This document shows positions 39,201-47,429 of a DNA stretch of 64,000 nucleotides, piece after piece. Numbering within the stretch: position 1 is the first letter of the stretch; the number at the start of each line of letters is the position of its first letter. The position numbers and the translations under genes are program-made. The DNA is taken from positions 35,511,326-35,575,325 of the forward strand of contig OZ026844.1 in NCBI GenBank assembly GCA_964023205.1. Reading direction: 5' to 3'. The notes beneath the pieces are model-generated. The model searched no databases. It saw nothing but the letters and a program-made list of their open reading frames with translations, and had not been told where the DNA came from. Source of the stretch: Lutraria lutraria (lineage: Eukaryota > Mollusca > Bivalvia > Venerida > Mactridae).

Positions 39201-42200
39201 TCATCATCTGGAACTTTGTCATCGTCTATGCCAAATGTCAGTTTTTTTTCTTCCACATTGTCACCATTGTTACAAGGTGTCTACATGAAAATAATACAGT
39301 ACCAGGTAAATGTTAATTAGCAAGGTGTCTGGAAATTATTCTAACTAATTAATATTTTGCCTCAGCATAATTAAATTATTGTAGTTTGCATGTAAATCTG
39401 CCTGAATGAAGGAAAAATATTTACATCCATAACTGGACCATAAGAATCACAAAAATGACACCTAACCATGACATTTAGAGGTATATAATTGTACAGTTGA
39501 CTGGCAGATATTATAGTATCCTTTGTTTTATGTGAGTTCAGCATATCTTAAGTCAGTGTTCACAACAACTTTGAGAATGCCAATCTTAATGTATGAGATT
39601 ATAATCCCTGATTGGTTTATCAAAAGTAATGACTTCATATTATTAGACTAGTGTGGAAATAAATTCAATTTAGTGAACAAGTAAGATTGATTGTGGGCGT
39701 GGTTGTTTGTTTGTATGTATGTACATGTATGTAGTTTTGCCAGCATGAAATACAATGTTACAGAATTTCTGTTATAGTCATTATGCCAACAGTTACCATG
39801 GTTATGAACAATCTCATTTTCATTTGCAGCAAGTGTTAATCATCACTTGATCAATGTATTAAGAATCAATGTATCACTTATTTACATACCTGTTCACCTA
39901 TTTCCTGCAGAACTAAATCTATAGCATTTACTGTAAGGTTGTTTTGGGGTTCATCATTGTTTTCTTTCATTGTTTCTTGACTGAAATCAGTCTTAATTAG
40001 ACCAGTGTCATCTAGGTGTTTGTTTTCATTTGTTTTAGGCTCAGAATCTGAATCTTGGTTAGATTCTTTTTCTATGTTCCTTTCATCTTCTTTTAACTCT
40101 TTAATCTGTTCACCTGTTCTCTCATGTAGATCTTCAGAATCAGCATCTGAAATACCAGGTTTTAGAATTTCTTCTTCACTTTTAGAACAGTCTTTATCCT
40201 CAATATTCAGTTCATCCATGTTCCTCTTTGTTCTTCTGTCCACTATCACAATATCCTTTGAGATTTAATTTCCAATTTACTGATTAAAGCAAAGGGTCAC
40301 ATATTTTTCATGAGCTGCATTCAGAAGTGGTCCAACTAGTTTAACAAAATTGAATATTTACAAAGGATGCATTCTTTCTGCTTGAGACAAAAAAAAGCTC
40401 TCACTTAATTTATCTCCTTAGCTTAAGCTTAAAAGGTTTAACTTCAGTTTAACTTAATTAAACCTCACCTGCAGATTTTGCAAACACTCTTATCCAAGGT
40501 ACTCTCTTAATTAACAATTAGAGATACAGAACTTCTGAAGCTAATAAATCCTATGTATCAGATATGATACTGCATACAACTTGGTCAGTGTGTACCACTT
40601 AAACTAGCTGTGTGTTTCTTTATACACAGAATAGTAACTGGTCAGTGTGCACTATACTAATATTTCTCTTATAGTGTATACAGAGGTCAAGCGGTCAGAA
40701 GTTATTTCATTGAGATAATGGTAAACCTCTGTTATTCTCATTTAGTACAATATTGATCCATCCAATATTTCCTTTTGTTAATAATAGTCAGCTCTCATAT
40801 ACAGAGAGAGTGTAGTGGCCTTGATTCTCAATACTTAAAATTATTACTATGATTATTCAGGGCATTCATTTGACCCTTAAAATGGTATTTTAATTAACTC
40901 TTGAAATTAGCAAAATAAGGATTCTGTCTCTTGAGCATGCATTTGTACCCAAGAGTCACATTTGCTGTATTACAATAGTAGGGTTATTTTGTTGACTACT
41001 TAAACAAAAAAAAGCTATTTAAGGATCATAATTGACCCTTAAGTTTTGACGTTTAATGAAAACCCTGATTATTGTAATGAGTTTGATGTCAGTGAGATCC
41101 CTTGATGTGCTGTGTATAATTAATTAATTTTATAATTTTCTATTCTTATTTCATTTGTAGACCTATAACTCTTTGTTTGAAAATATTTTGATGTAAAATT
41201 GACCCATTTAATACCCCCACTAAATCTAGGTGAGAATGAATTTATTGATTTCCTAGTACACCAAAACTTCAATACAAACAAGATTGGAATAAGTCAAACT
41301 TAATAAATACTGACTTTTGTTCCTTGCTGCATCACTAATAGGTTTGATTTATATTTTTCAGGAATCAGGTTTTGTTCTTCAAACAATCAAATAGAGAGGA
41401 TTACAAAGTGCTGAAGAGGATTGTACGATGTTTTAAATTAACCATTCCAGACAATCGTCCACCAAAGAATCTCTATAAAGGAATTCTTAGGTAAAAGAAT
41501 CAGTTTTCTCATTAACCAATGTTCAAAAGTAACATTAGACTAATGATAAACACCACCTATAAAATCTTTCACTATACCATTAATATTACTAAGTCAAATA
41601 TCGACCATTGCAGCACGCTCAAACTCATATGCATCTACATGTGTATATTATATTATACTCTATCACATACATTTTTGTACTTATATTTTACTCTCAGCTT
41701 TATATTATGTGCACTTGACATTTATGTCTGAATTTTGGTCACTGTGGTAGGTCAGTGGGAGGTTGTGTCCTTTTGATGGATGACTGTGTAGTTAACTTGG
41801 TCGTACATTACTTAAGTTCATTCATAGTCATATATTTTTATCTCACTGTAATCAATGGCTTCAACTGTAGAGATTTCTCAGTAAAGATATGGTAGTTAGG
41901 ACAAGGCATTTTATTTTCTTTTGCTCTTGTAAGCTTGTGGAAAGGTAAAAAAAAAAGTGAGAAATTGGATTTTCTATTCCACGGGCTAAAAATAATTTAG
42001 GGTGAATATTAGGGTTGGTCGGGTAACTAGAGACAAACAATGTTTTGCACATATTAGAGATCATTACAGTATAAATACCTTCTCTTAAAATAGAACTTTT
42101 TTTTCAGACTATTGAATGTCTGCTGTATATATTTTTCAGGTTGACCTATTTGAAACACAACATTATGCTGATTGGAGATAAGTCTGAATTTGCTAAGTTG

Positions 42201-42236
42201 AAACCGAACAGTTTACAGTCGTTCAGAACAGAATAA
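146..42236 (+). CDS. POMGNT1-like: POMGNT1-like glycosyltransferase, 24 exons, 5' end outside the window
   Basis: Exons read by eye at GT-AG junctions: 146-223, 1856-1900, 2478-2580, 4736-4794, 5211-5261, 10427-10511, 14240-14366, 14883-14949, 15177-15360, 15928-16037, 16951-17035, 17311-17437, 18105-18174, 18494-18592, 19159-19257, 19612-19688, 20252-20345, 21013-21062, 22513-22639, 23162-23294, 24372-24527, 28093-28257, 41362-41490, 42140-42236 (TAA 42234-42236). All phases agree and total 2417 nt, about 804 residues. Order: hydrophobic anchor (about 5-20), FAM3/ILEI-like domain 1 (about 44-200), domain 2 (about 245-373), linker, GT13-type catalytic domain (about 430-804). POMGNT1 is a Golgi type II enzyme that adds beta-1,2-GlcNAc to O-mannose on alpha-dystroglycan. 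The catalytic part resembles it at PDVSR, at SWDGW and around SPDF, but it is divergent and has an extra stem domain. It may be an invertebrate paralogue rather than the true orthologue. No start codon is visible, so the first residues are probably encoded left of the window. Confidence 0.88.
998..1177 (+). mobile_element. MITE family A, copy 1 (TA target site)
   Basis: Starts CAGTAAACCTCTGTAGAGC and ends GGTTGTACTG, flanked by TA on both sides. 180 bp, no ORF. It contains two internal copies of the TTGCTCTACAGAGG motif. CAGT...ACTG ends with TA duplication are typical of pogo/Tigger-like Tc1-mariner elements. Confidence 0.75.
4820..4848 (+). repeat. CTGT microsatellite
   Basis: About five CTGT units, 25 bases after the 59-nt POMGNT1-like exon 4736-4794. 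Confidence 0.75.
5336..5672. mobile_element. 337-bp MITE with CAGTGATTTTTTTC terminal repeats
   Basis: The first 14 bases (CAGTGATTTTTTTC) are the exact reverse complement of the last 14. GAATA directly flanks both ends (5331-5335, 5673-5677), so a 5-bp target duplication is possible; hAT elements usually give 8 bp. No ORF of note. Confidence 0.65.
5862..8435. mobile_element. 2.57-kb non-autonomous DNA transposon with TTAA target site
   Basis: Terminal repeats AGGGGCATGCCC(T/A)GGAACTG in inverted orientation, one mismatch in 20, with TTAA flanking both ends (5858-5861, 8436-8439). TTAA duplications are made by the piggyBac and Kolobok superfamilies. No transposase ORF is visible. Inside, about 200 bp near 6390-6590 recur in diverged form near 7030-7215, and CTTCATAATCCCGGTATT occurs twice near 6300-6355. 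The element accounts for half of POMGNT1-like intron 5262-10426. Confidence 0.75.
8827..8905 (+). mobile_element. MITE family B, left-end fragment
   Basis: CAGTCAAACTTTGAACAAAGGC followed by family-like sequence, with no recognisable right terminus. Similar fragments occur near 4180-4260 (TCAAACCCGTGGACAAAGGC) and 62811-62838 (right end CAGGTTTGACTG). Confidence 0.5.
8927..8948 (+). repeat. Poly-G run interrupted by one T
   Basis: Nine G, one T, twelve G. It can form a G-quadruplex in principle and is prone to sequencing error. Confidence 0.8.
9003..9361 (+). repeat. Dispersed 360-bp repeat, copy 1
   Basis: Shares the order TATGCAAAAAACAA, TTTCGCTGTGA, CTTTTGTAAACT, GCTATAAAGTA, ATTCCTCTGTTA and GGACTTTAA with 50757-51073 in the same orientation. 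A reversed fragment is at 62660-62795. Confidence 0.7.
9870..10110 (+). mobile_element. tRNA-headed SINE-like repeat
   Basis: The box A-like segment GGTTGAGTAGTTAAAGAG and box B-like GAGTTTGAATCTC are spaced as in a tRNA head, followed by a non-tRNA body. No functional tRNA fold is evident. Confidence 0.5.
10251..10400 (+). mobile_element. Fragment of a CAGT-ended element with repeated AAGCGACC motifs
   Basis: TACAGTAAATCTAGCTCATG begins a segment with four or five TTAAGCGACC-like motifs just before POMGNT1-like exon 10427. No right terminus is visible, so it looks truncated. Confidence 0.35.
10512..14239 (+). other. POMGNT1-like intron with no gene found
   Basis: AT-rich intron. It holds the 12735-12943 repeat and a weak tRNA-like stretch near 11480-11530. 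I see no exon or other element. Confidence 0.5.
12735..12943 (+). repeat. Dispersed 200-bp repeat rich in AGAGTCAAAA / GGGTCAAA, copy 1
   Basis: Contains GACCCTTAGATGATAG, CAAGAGTCAAAATACC and TAAGGGTCAAAGG. A reversed copy is at 40857-41067. Confidence 0.6.
15499..15516 (+). repeat. GT dinucleotide microsatellite
   Basis: A short (GT)n run in a POMGNT1-like intron. Confidence 0.7.
15759..15944 (+). repeat. Two-copy duplication covering the acceptor of exon 15928
   Basis: About 15759-15853 and 15857-15944 are similar. Both contain CTGTGGTTAA, GC(A/G)TAAATTGGAT(G/T)ATGTCG, GATGTAAAT and TTTATTTTGTA. The first copy ends in TTGTAAGGTTACTGATAAAG and the second in TTGTAG then the exon GGTAATTGATAGG. 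The intron end and exon start were duplicated, and one copy has lost the good acceptor. Confidence 0.7.
16180..16355 (+). mobile_element. MITE family B, copy 1 (TA target site)
   Basis: Begins CAGTCAAACTTGCGAAC and ends AGTTTGACTG with flanking TA. The body contains the family motifs GACCTTTATTGACAGGTGGCC and GAGGTGGC. Confidence 0.75.
17883..18069 (+). mobile_element. MITE family B, copy 2
   Basis: Starts CAGTCTAACATGTGAAC, ends GGTTTCACTG, flanked by TA. It lies about 35 bases before POMGNT1-like exon 18105. An internal 20-base segment around TGGTCTTTATTCAGAG is locally duplicated. Confidence 0.7.
18623..18800 (+). mobile_element. MITE family B, copy 3
   Basis: Ends CGGTCAAACCTGTG and CACAGGTTTGACTG, flanked by TA. 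It starts 30 bases after POMGNT1-like exon 18494-18592. Confidence 0.75.
19748..19995 (+). mobile_element. SINE-like repeat with shared central domain
   Basis: Contains GGTTCCTTGTGGAAGGGT and GTTAGTACTGGTTAGAATAC followed by CCAGGAGAAGTG, a body shared with 29397-29700, 48320-48545 and, reversed, 53262-53420. Confidence 0.55.
20690..20850 (+). repeat. Probable interspersed repeat with GAGGTCAAAGGTCATGG
   Basis: ATGCCCTCTTTCGTCGAAAA, a GGGGGTAT motif and GAGGTCAAAGGTCATGG recall the modular repeats at 44.2 and 46.6 kb. Only one unit is present. Confidence 0.35.
21130..22046. mobile_element. Pogo/Tigger-like non-autonomous element (917 bp)
   Basis: CAGTAAAACCTCGATTAT at the left is matched by its reverse complement at the right end, 22 of 23 positions over the full repeat, and TA flanks both ends. 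Left-end subrepeats CGATTATCCGAA are characteristic of Tigger-like ends. There is no transposase ORF. It lies in POMGNT1-like intron 21063-22512. Confidence 0.8.
22061..22236 (-). mobile_element. MITE family A, copy 2 (TA target site)
   Basis: 176 bp element with CAGTACAA and TTGTACTG ends, flanked by TA. It is in the opposite orientation to copy 1 and starts only 14 bases after the end of the pogo-like element at 21130-22046. Confidence 0.75.
22913..23079 (+). mobile_element. MITE family B, copy 4
   Basis: Ends CAATCAAACCTGTG and CACAGGTTTGACTG, flanked by TA. It lies about 80 bases before POMGNT1-like exon 23162. Confidence 0.75.
23296..23855 (+). repeat. 18-bp minisatellite starting at a splice donor
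   Basis: About 31 units of TACTAAATTAGGGATGGG with G/T and A/G variants and a few units interrupted by TTAGGGTAAATTAGGG. The array begins at the GTAGGT donor of POMGNT1-like exon 23162-23294. Each unit carries TACTAAA, which resembles a branch-point consensus. The 18-bp length keeps frames open, but no protein is expected. Confidence 0.9.
24590..24740 (-). repeat. Possible interspersed repeat downstream of the actin gene
   Basis: The start (ATGCTCCCAACATCTAATGA then GCGGGGGCAT) resembles modular repeats that begin at a G-rich GCGGGGG boundary. Support is weak. Confidence 0.3.
24797..25927 (-). CDS. Divergent actin, single coding exon, nested antisense in a POMGNT1-like intron
   Basis: 376 residues from Met at 25927 to the stop at 24797, the usual actin length. 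ATP-binding segments [14 protein letters not shown] and DSGDGV are intact, as are [41 protein letters not shown] and [19 protein letters not shown]. The tail is HRKCI instead of the usual HRKCF. The DNase-I loop region (about residues 42-58) differs strongly from standard actin, and the segment before DIKEKLCY is about four residues shorter. The frame stays open to an earlier Met at 25966, but just before the chosen ATG the minus strand reads a pyrimidine tract ending in CAG (25934-25932). The upstream codons are therefore probably intronic, and a non-coding 5' exon probably lies further upstream. The gene fills part of intron 24528-28092. It is clearly an actin-family protein; whether it is a specialised isoform or a decaying copy cannot be told, but no lesion is visible. 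Confidence 0.9.
   Translation of the reverse strand: MSSNEDYDEDRAIVIDNGSGMCKAGFAGDETPTYLIPTVIGRAKYDSCVAEIDKKDTFIGREAQEKRGILTLKYPIEHGIVNDWDGMELLWHHIFHNELRVDPEANRVMLTEPQLNPKNDREKMTEVMFETFNIPTFYLAKQAVLSLYASGRTTGVMVDSGDGVTQVVPIYEGYGLPHAIQRINLAGRDLTAYLRRILSERGYNLQLETAQDIKEKLCYCAADFEQEMETAANSTSVETDYTLPDGKIIKIGNERFRCLEVLFRPSLIGIEGAGVHEILHKSIQMTDIDLKRDLLKDIVLSGGTTMFPGLQERLKIEMQKLVPHCKKINIIAPPERQYSVWIGGSILASLTNYIAMWITKEEYAENGPSIVHRKCI
25928..25970 (-). promoter_or_regulatory. Probable 3' splice site of a 5'-UTR intron of the actin gene
   Basis: On the minus strand a T-rich tract ends in ACAG four bases before the actin ATG. The predicted exon begins at 25931. The donor and the non-coding exon were not located. 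Confidence 0.5.
27510..27685 (+). mobile_element. MITE family A, copy 3 (TA target site)
   Basis: 176 bp element in the same orientation as copy 1. The terminal inverted repeats of about 20 bp (CAGTACAACCTCT...) differ at two positions. TA flanks both ends. Confidence 0.8.
27890..28048 (-). mobile_element. MITE family B, copy 5, degenerate
   Basis: The reversed family body (CACCTGTCAGTAAAGGTCAC, GGTTGGCCTTTGTT) is recognisable, but both termini are decayed. It lies just upstream of POMGNT1-like exon 28093. Confidence 0.55.
28437..28945 (+). repeat. 40-bp minisatellite
   Basis: About 12 units containing GCCCAACAGCTTTGGTTGGT and ACCCAGCAACACT. The first units (28437-28560) are strongly diverged. 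It lies in POMGNT1-like intron 28258-41361. Confidence 0.9.
29397..29700 (+). mobile_element. tRNA-derived SINE, near full length
   Basis: The head has a good box A (TAGCTCAGTGGTTAGAGC) and a box B-like GTGAGTTCAAACC, with six of seven acceptor-stem pairs possible. The body includes GTTAGTACTGGTTAAGGCC and the 3' part GTTGAAAATGGCGTAAAAC, then AAACAAAC. The tRNA part is fused to a longer body, so it is a SINE and not a tRNA gene. Confidence 0.7.
29989..40219 (-). CDS. MFSD4B-like: MFSD4/NaGLT1-like major facilitator sugar transporter, 6 exons
   Basis: Exons on the minus strand: 40219-39890, 39280-39110, 32817-32682, 32294-32145, 31479-31348, 31001-29989 (stop 29991-29989). The phases agree and sum to 1932 nt, 643 residues. 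Landmarks of the MFSD4/sodium-dependent glucose transporter 1 family are GPALPD after helix 1, [29 protein letters not shown] and the later TWTQEH helix. Twelve helices are expected. A loop in the last exon carries about six Asn-X-Ser/Thr sites before [10 protein letters not shown], as in the family's glycosylated central loop. The N-terminal 110 residues are very rich in Glu, Asp, Lys and Asn, with no hydrophobic segment. I chose the ATG at 40219; the frame remains open a little further upstream without another ATG. The gene lies antisense within POMGNT1-like intron 28258-41361. Exon 3 begins inside the 45-bp tandem array. Substrate is inferred from the family only. Confidence 0.85.
31934..32115 (-). 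mobile_element. MITE family B, copy 6
   Basis: Starts CAGTCAAACCTGTGTTAG and ends CACAGGTTTGATTC, with TA on both sides. It lies in the MFSD4-like intron between exons 32145-32294 and 31348-31479, 30 bases from the former. Confidence 0.75.
32800..38475 (-). repeat. 45-bp tandem array (about 125 units) overlapping the exon 3 acceptor of the MFSD4-like gene
   Basis: On the minus strand each unit contains TTTTAATTTTGATCTGTTTAG-like acceptor sequence followed by GGCTTGGAGTACGGTC or GGCTGGGTGTACGGTC. The leftmost unit supplies the functional-looking acceptor (AG 32819-32818) and the first codons of exon 3 (from 32817). The unit register is unchanged from 32821 to 38401 (5580 bp = 124 x 45). Variable sites include CCAAG/CCCAG, GAG/AAG/TAG, TCTGAC/TCTAAC/TCTGAG and CCGTA/CTGTA. 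Because 45 is divisible by three, several frames are open for over 1000 codons on both strands; these are artefacts of periodicity. Confidence 0.95.
38653..38831 (+). mobile_element. MITE family B, copy 7
   Basis: Ends CAGTCGAACTTGTG and CACAGGTTTAACTG, flanked by TA. It lies about 180 bases beyond the right end of the 45-bp array. Confidence 0.75.
40857..41067 (-). repeat. Dispersed 200-bp repeat, copy 2
   Basis: The plus strand shows TTTGACCCTTAAAATGGTAT, AACTCTTGAAATTAGC and TTGACCCTTAAG, the reverse of copy 1. Confidence 0.6.
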
Positions 42237-42491
42237 TACTAACTGGTGTATCTATACAAAAGGCATTCATGTAACCTGTTGTGCAGCTATGTATTTGTTT
42301 CAGAGCAGAGGTCCAAACATGTCAAATGACATTATCATTTTCAGTCATACTGTTTCAACATATTATTTATTTATCTAGCCACCTAAACTATGACCTAATT
42401 TGTTTATTTTTAATTCTTGCTTTGGCAATTCATTCTGGCTAGAATCTTTTAAAAAATCAAAATATTTTCATCTCTCATTGAAGTTATTAAA

Positions 42492-42497
42492 AATAAA
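42492..42497 (+). promoter_or_regulatory. Candidate polyadenylation signal AATAAA
   Basis: An AATAAA lies 256 bases after the stop codon of the POMGNT1-like gene, just before an 11-base G run (42500-42510) that could form part of a downstream G-rich element. It is the first canonical hexamer I noticed after the stop; no transcript evidence is available. Confidence 0.35.
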
Positions 42498-43984
42498 GAG
42501 GGGGGGGGGGTAATCGGACGTAAACAGCTGATAGATGGTCATTATGTTGTTGTTTATCGAACAATTCATTTTTTTGTAAATATAAACATGCTCTTCATTA
42601 TTATGTGCCAAATTATTTATTGATAGGATAGGTTTTTAGTAGGTTTAGCTGATGTGTATAAAACTTGATAAAATTCAAATACTGCATTCTGGGATTAATG
42701 ACCCCAGATGTGTACATGTCATGGTATAAAAAATGGTGTCTTCCAGCTTCCAGCAACATTCATATTAACTTGGGGTTATGAAAAAAGCTGGTCGGGGGGA
42801 ATTGCATTCACGCCTTTTACCTAGTCTATAAACACTTACTGTACCAAAAAATGTGGGTTGTGTGGGTTTATCTTTGATAATTAATATTTCAAACATTTGG
42901 TTTACTTCTTTTCGGCAGTTTTGTAAATATCTGGATAACTCAGAATGTGTTATTCAGCTTGATTTATGAATTAAATTTTTTTATCAGATTTTTACTGAAA
43001 ATGAAATTTATTTAGACTGGCTGTACTTACAGCGACAGGCAGGGATTAGAATTATGGAATTAATTTTCTTGTGCCTATAAAAACATATGGGGATATTGGT
43101 ATCAAGAATGTAAAATTTCTAAACCAGACTATTATTATTCAACCTTAACACTTGTATTGTTTGAATAATAAAGTTATAAAAAAGTGTACACACATATTGG
43201 TTTCAAATTTGACTGACTCTGAATTTAGTCTGAAATATGATACAATTTTAAAGACTATGGAGGGATCCTTATGCTTGATATTCAAACTGTTTACTTGTAT
43301 TCTATTTAGATTTTGTATACCATAATTATGAGACAGGGACTGCATGCTGCTTTGCCCTTTAAGATCAAGATATTTTAGCTCTCTTCAGCTCAATTTGTTT
43401 ATGAGCATTATCATTGGCCTCTTTTGACTTAGATTAACTCACTAAAGAAGAATCTCCAAATTCAGTAAAAATACTCTTCGGCCTCTACCTCATTACAAAT
43501 ATGTTCTTACTGATGGGTTAATTACATAAAGAACTAATCACAGCCTTATTACAGCTAAATACCTTTATGAATACTCCTGGGAGTGATACAGTTAAATATT
43601 TTTACAATTTTTCAAGTTATTATTTGAACAATTTTTAGATAGGTTTAAAGAAAATTTAAGGATGATTTAAGAATTTATTCTTAGTCAGTATTTTTATCTC
43701 AAAATGGTGTATATTATTAGGAAACAGATATTTCATACATATATATTGATTGAAAAACCTGCCATAGTTCCCTGTAAAAAATACTGAATTGAGAAATTTT
43801 ACTGAAAAATATGTTTTACACATGAATAAGGAAGTTGGCAATGGCTTAAAGAATGCGATAGATTGAGTCAGTGTTAGAAGGATCTTTCCACCATGTGTAA
43901 CTGAAATTATGTTGACATAGAGCATTAAACTGAATCAAGCTGGCATCCAAGTTTGCAATCTTTGCGGCTTTTTCATAGGAGGAA

Positions 43985-44110
43985 GATCGTAGGTGGTCAC
44001 AGATGGATAGAACCATCAACCATCTGTAAACTAGCTGGACTCTGCCTCTCAAGGGAAATCTGGTCCTGGATGAGATTTGAATTTACTGTGCTGAGAGGCT
44101 TGTGATTACT
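43985..44110 (-). mobile_element. Reversed tRNA-headed SINE-like fragment
   Basis: Contains GAGATTTGAATTTAC and CTGAGAGGCTTG in a layout like a reversed tRNA head. Weak support. Confidence 0.3.
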
Positions 44111-44185
44111 AGTCAGAGACTTTAGAGAAGAAATTTGCTTAGGACAAAATAAAGCAACTTTCACTTCTTATGTTTATAAACTTTA

Positions 44186-44665
44186 TACCCCCGCAAACAA
44201 AGTTTGACAGGGGGTATATTGGAGTCACTCTGTCGGTTGGTCAGTATACAATATCACAAGTTTGTGGAGCGAACTACTGTACTTTCATATTCTTTAAGCG
44301 ATTGAAATGAAACTTGGGATATGTTATCACCATGAAGCGTAGATGTGAAAGACACAATTTTCGTGCCCTGCAATTCACTCAGTTCAGAGTTATGTGCCCT
44401 TGAACTTAGCAGTATAGTGTACAATATGGCATTCTTAGCTCATGAATAATTTGGAGCAAACTATGTCCACATTTTTCCAGGGATTGGATTGAAACTTGAA
44501 ATAAATTATCAATATGAAATGTAGATGTGCAAGACGCAATTTCCATGCCCAGTGATCAAATCATTCCAGAGTTATGTTCCCTTGAACATAGGCGTATAGT
44601 GTACCATCGCATTCTTAGTGTCAAAGCGGCGGCTGGGGTATTAGTCACCTCTGTGACAAAGCTCT
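44186..44665 (+). repeat. Modular interspersed repeat, about two 195-bp modules
   Basis: Begins ACCCCCGCAAACAAAGTTTG. Two modules share ATTGAAA(T/C)GAAACTTG-type sequence, GTAGATGTG(A/C)AAGAC, CAGAGTTATGTGCCCTTGA and TAGTGTACAAT/TAGTGTACCAT. Confidence 0.65.
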
Positions 44666-46575
44666 AGTTATAGTTAAGTTAATTTAACATTTTTTAATGG
44701 AGACCATCAGCACATACTCATTATCATTGGTTGAAGTTTGTTTTTAGTTTATTATTTGAAATGTGATGATTTTTATTAGTGCAGTGTATCTTCTGAATTC
44801 AAAACACCAATGGAACTAGTAAAAAAGTACATTAAAAATTTGTTTTCCAAAGTTTCTGGTACTCAGAAAATTTCAGTTTATGAAGAGATGAGTTTTATGT
44901 ACTACTATAAACTCAAATTGAACATTAGTTGCTTACACTCAATACCATTACTGGTAGTTTGTTCTATGTGAACACAGTTCAAAACAACTCACAAATATTT
45001 TCATTTTCTTTCAAAGGACAGTTCAATGCCCGATTGTTTAGAAAAACAGGGAAAAAAATTGGACCAAATAAATTATTTGATTTTCGTGAGTTTGTGTTCT
45101 TGAGGGTTTGGTATTTGGAAGTTACACTGTAGTCAAATTGATGTGCTGTGTATTGTAATTAGGATAATTTTGTGTATCAAACATGGAATGTAATTGTTCT
45201 GAAATTCTGAGGTGAAGTGTGCATAAGTCTGTGTTCATTTGTTTTCTTTGACCTTGTGATACAAATTTTTGTATTGATCACAGCATTGTTTTATTTTGTA
45301 TTTTTGTATTTGCTTACTTTTTTTTGTCCAAGATATAGAAAATGTGAGTATTTTGTGACAAAATCATGTAATATAGACCTTGCCAAAAATTTTAATGGAC
45401 ACAAAATGTGTTCTTGAATCATATTACTGACCTTGCCAAATGGACACAAAATATGTACTTGTATCAAATTACTGACACATAAAAATGTTTTTGAATCAAT
45501 TACTGACCTTGCCTGACTTAAAAAAAAATTAAGGTGTTCTTGAATCATTTAACTGACCTTTATACAATAGCTAACAAAAGGAAGATTCAGGATGTGGTCA
45601 GGAACTATATTTGCTTATATTTGTTGTTACCTCTTTGTGGGAAGGTTTGGATTTTTTGTTTTCGTAAAACTTAACAAAACATATTTTGAACATTGAATTG
45701 TTATGTTCTGAGTGATAAGATTATGTTATTGTTTATTTTATGTGTGGCATTTTATCAAATCTTATTGTATATTGAAGTCCATTGAATAGCAAATATTAAA
45801 AAATATTTTATACTTTCTAGACATTCCTTGCATTTATTTAAGGAACTTCGCCCAGTATCATATTAACAATTAAAATATTTTAAGTTGTCTGACTGACTGC
45901 AAAAAATTCAGTTAATTGACTTAATTCTCTCTTAAGTCTTCCAAATGGAGCTATCAACATTTTATTGATATTGTCAGGGACTCTACATTATGATATGTAA
46001 AGTCCTTGTTATTGTATACTGATATACTCTAAGACAGTTTTTCATTTCACTACCATTAATGATGTACATGTGATAGATGTAAGGATGGTGACCACAATTA
46101 GTACAATACTGTGCAAACTCAAGTCTCAACTTGTATGTGAAATCATTTAAACCCCTAATTTCTCTTGTTTTATAGTTTAATGCGCCATCAACCTTTTCTT
46201 AGTTAGGATAGTTCAGCGGAACATAACCCTCGGTGACTAATCGCCCTTGAATTTTGATGCGGGCCAGCTACTGTGTTTTCTACATCCGCCATGCAAATGT
46301 GTTGCTAAGCAAGTCTTTGTTAGTTCAGCTTCCAGGAATACCTTCAGTACTTTGATTTATTTTCTGTACTCGACACATTAAGTGTTTTGGTCTCATTATT
46401 TTTTTTGGTGATTTAATTCTGTGGATTTATTGGGTCGGCTTACCCTCGGAGTCTAATCCATATGTATGAATTACTGAGATGAAATGACATAAAATGTGCA
46501 AGTTTCTGCAAAGTGTATTTGCCGACCCTAGTCCTATAAATAAGAGAAAATAATTGATTTTATGGCCCCTGAAGG
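44666..46575. other. Gene-free AT-rich stretch
   Basis: About 45378-45560 has four degenerate units built on TTGAATCATATTACTGACC and GGACACAAAATGTG. Nothing else is recognised. Confidence 0.4.
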
Positions 46576-46579
46576 TTTA

Positions 46580-47425
46580 TTTTTAGCTCGCCCGAGCACA
46601 TAGTGCTCTGAGAGCTATTATAGAAGCAATCAATGCCTGGCGTCAACAATTGGGGTTGTTAACACTCAAGGGGTCACAGTTTTGATTTGATCTTCATTAA
46701 ACTTGTTCAGAATGTTCGTCTCAGTGATATCTTGGACAAGTTCAAACATGGGTCATCTAGGGTCATAGATTAGGTCACCAGGTAAAATCCCATGAAAAAC
46801 TTGTTAACACTCTTGAGGTCACAGTTTTTATTGAATCTTCATCAAACTTAGTCAAAATGCTTGAATATACATGTATGTGTATCATTAATATATTGGACAA
46901 GTTCAAACATGGGTCATCTAGGGTACAAAATTAGGTCATGGGGTCAAATGCCCGGAAAACCTTGTTAACATTCTAATAGTTTTGATAAGATCTTCATCAA
47001 ACCTTGTCCCAGCGATATCTTGGACAAGTTCGAAATTAGGTCATCTGGGGTCAAAAAATAGGTCACCAGGTCAAATCCCTTGAAAATCTTGTTGATCACA
47101 GTAATATATTAATGGTCATAGCAATATTCGATTGGATCTTCACAAAACCGTGTCAGAATGTTCGGTATATGGGTCAAATTTGAACATGGGTCCGCTGGGG
47201 TCAAATACTAGATCACCAGGTCAAATCTTAGGTAAAAGCCTTGTTAACGTTCTAGATGTCAAGGTTTTGATTGGATCATCACCAAACCATGTCAGAATGT
47301 TTGTCTTAAATATATTTGAGACAAGTTCGAACATATGTAATATGTGGTCGGAAACTAGGTCAGAGGGTTAAATCACAGGAAAACCTTGATAACGGGTGTC
47401 CTCATGACGCAGGCTCAAGAAAATT
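46580..47425 (+). repeat. Modular interspersed repeat, about five 155-bp modules
   Basis: Begins AGCTCGCCCGAGCAC. Modules repeat GTTAACACTC, GGTCACAGTTTTGAT, ATCTTCATCAAACTTG, TTGGACAAGTTCAAACATGG, GTCATCTAGGGTCA and TAGGTCACCAGGTCAAAT. Confidence 0.7.
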
Positions 47426-47429
47426 AATT

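Larger units (their letters stand above)
19159..42236 (+). other. GT13-type catalytic domain of the POMGNT1-like gene (10 exons)
   Basis: Ten exons from 19159-19257 to 42140-42236. Visible landmarks are TPIVIIPG at the start of the Rossmann-like fold, [12 protein letters not shown] at the metal-site position, [21 protein letters not shown] and NPYQGVN. GnT-I and POMGNT1 have EDD or EED at the metal site; here it reads Glu-Glu-Glu (about residues 543-545). The large introns 24528-28092 and 28258-41361 lie between catalytic exons and each contains an antisense gene. The C-terminal half is weakly conserved, so catalytic activity is not certain. Confidence 0.75.
42237..44185. other. Gene-free stretch after the POMGNT1-like gene
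   Basis: It holds the candidate poly(A) signal, the G run at 42500-42510 and a SINE-like fragment near 44 kb. I see no other structure. Confidence 0.5.

Noticed and set aside
47132..47371. Small open frame within the modular repeat
   Set aside because: It is part of the 155-bp modular repeat and has no recognisable protein signature.
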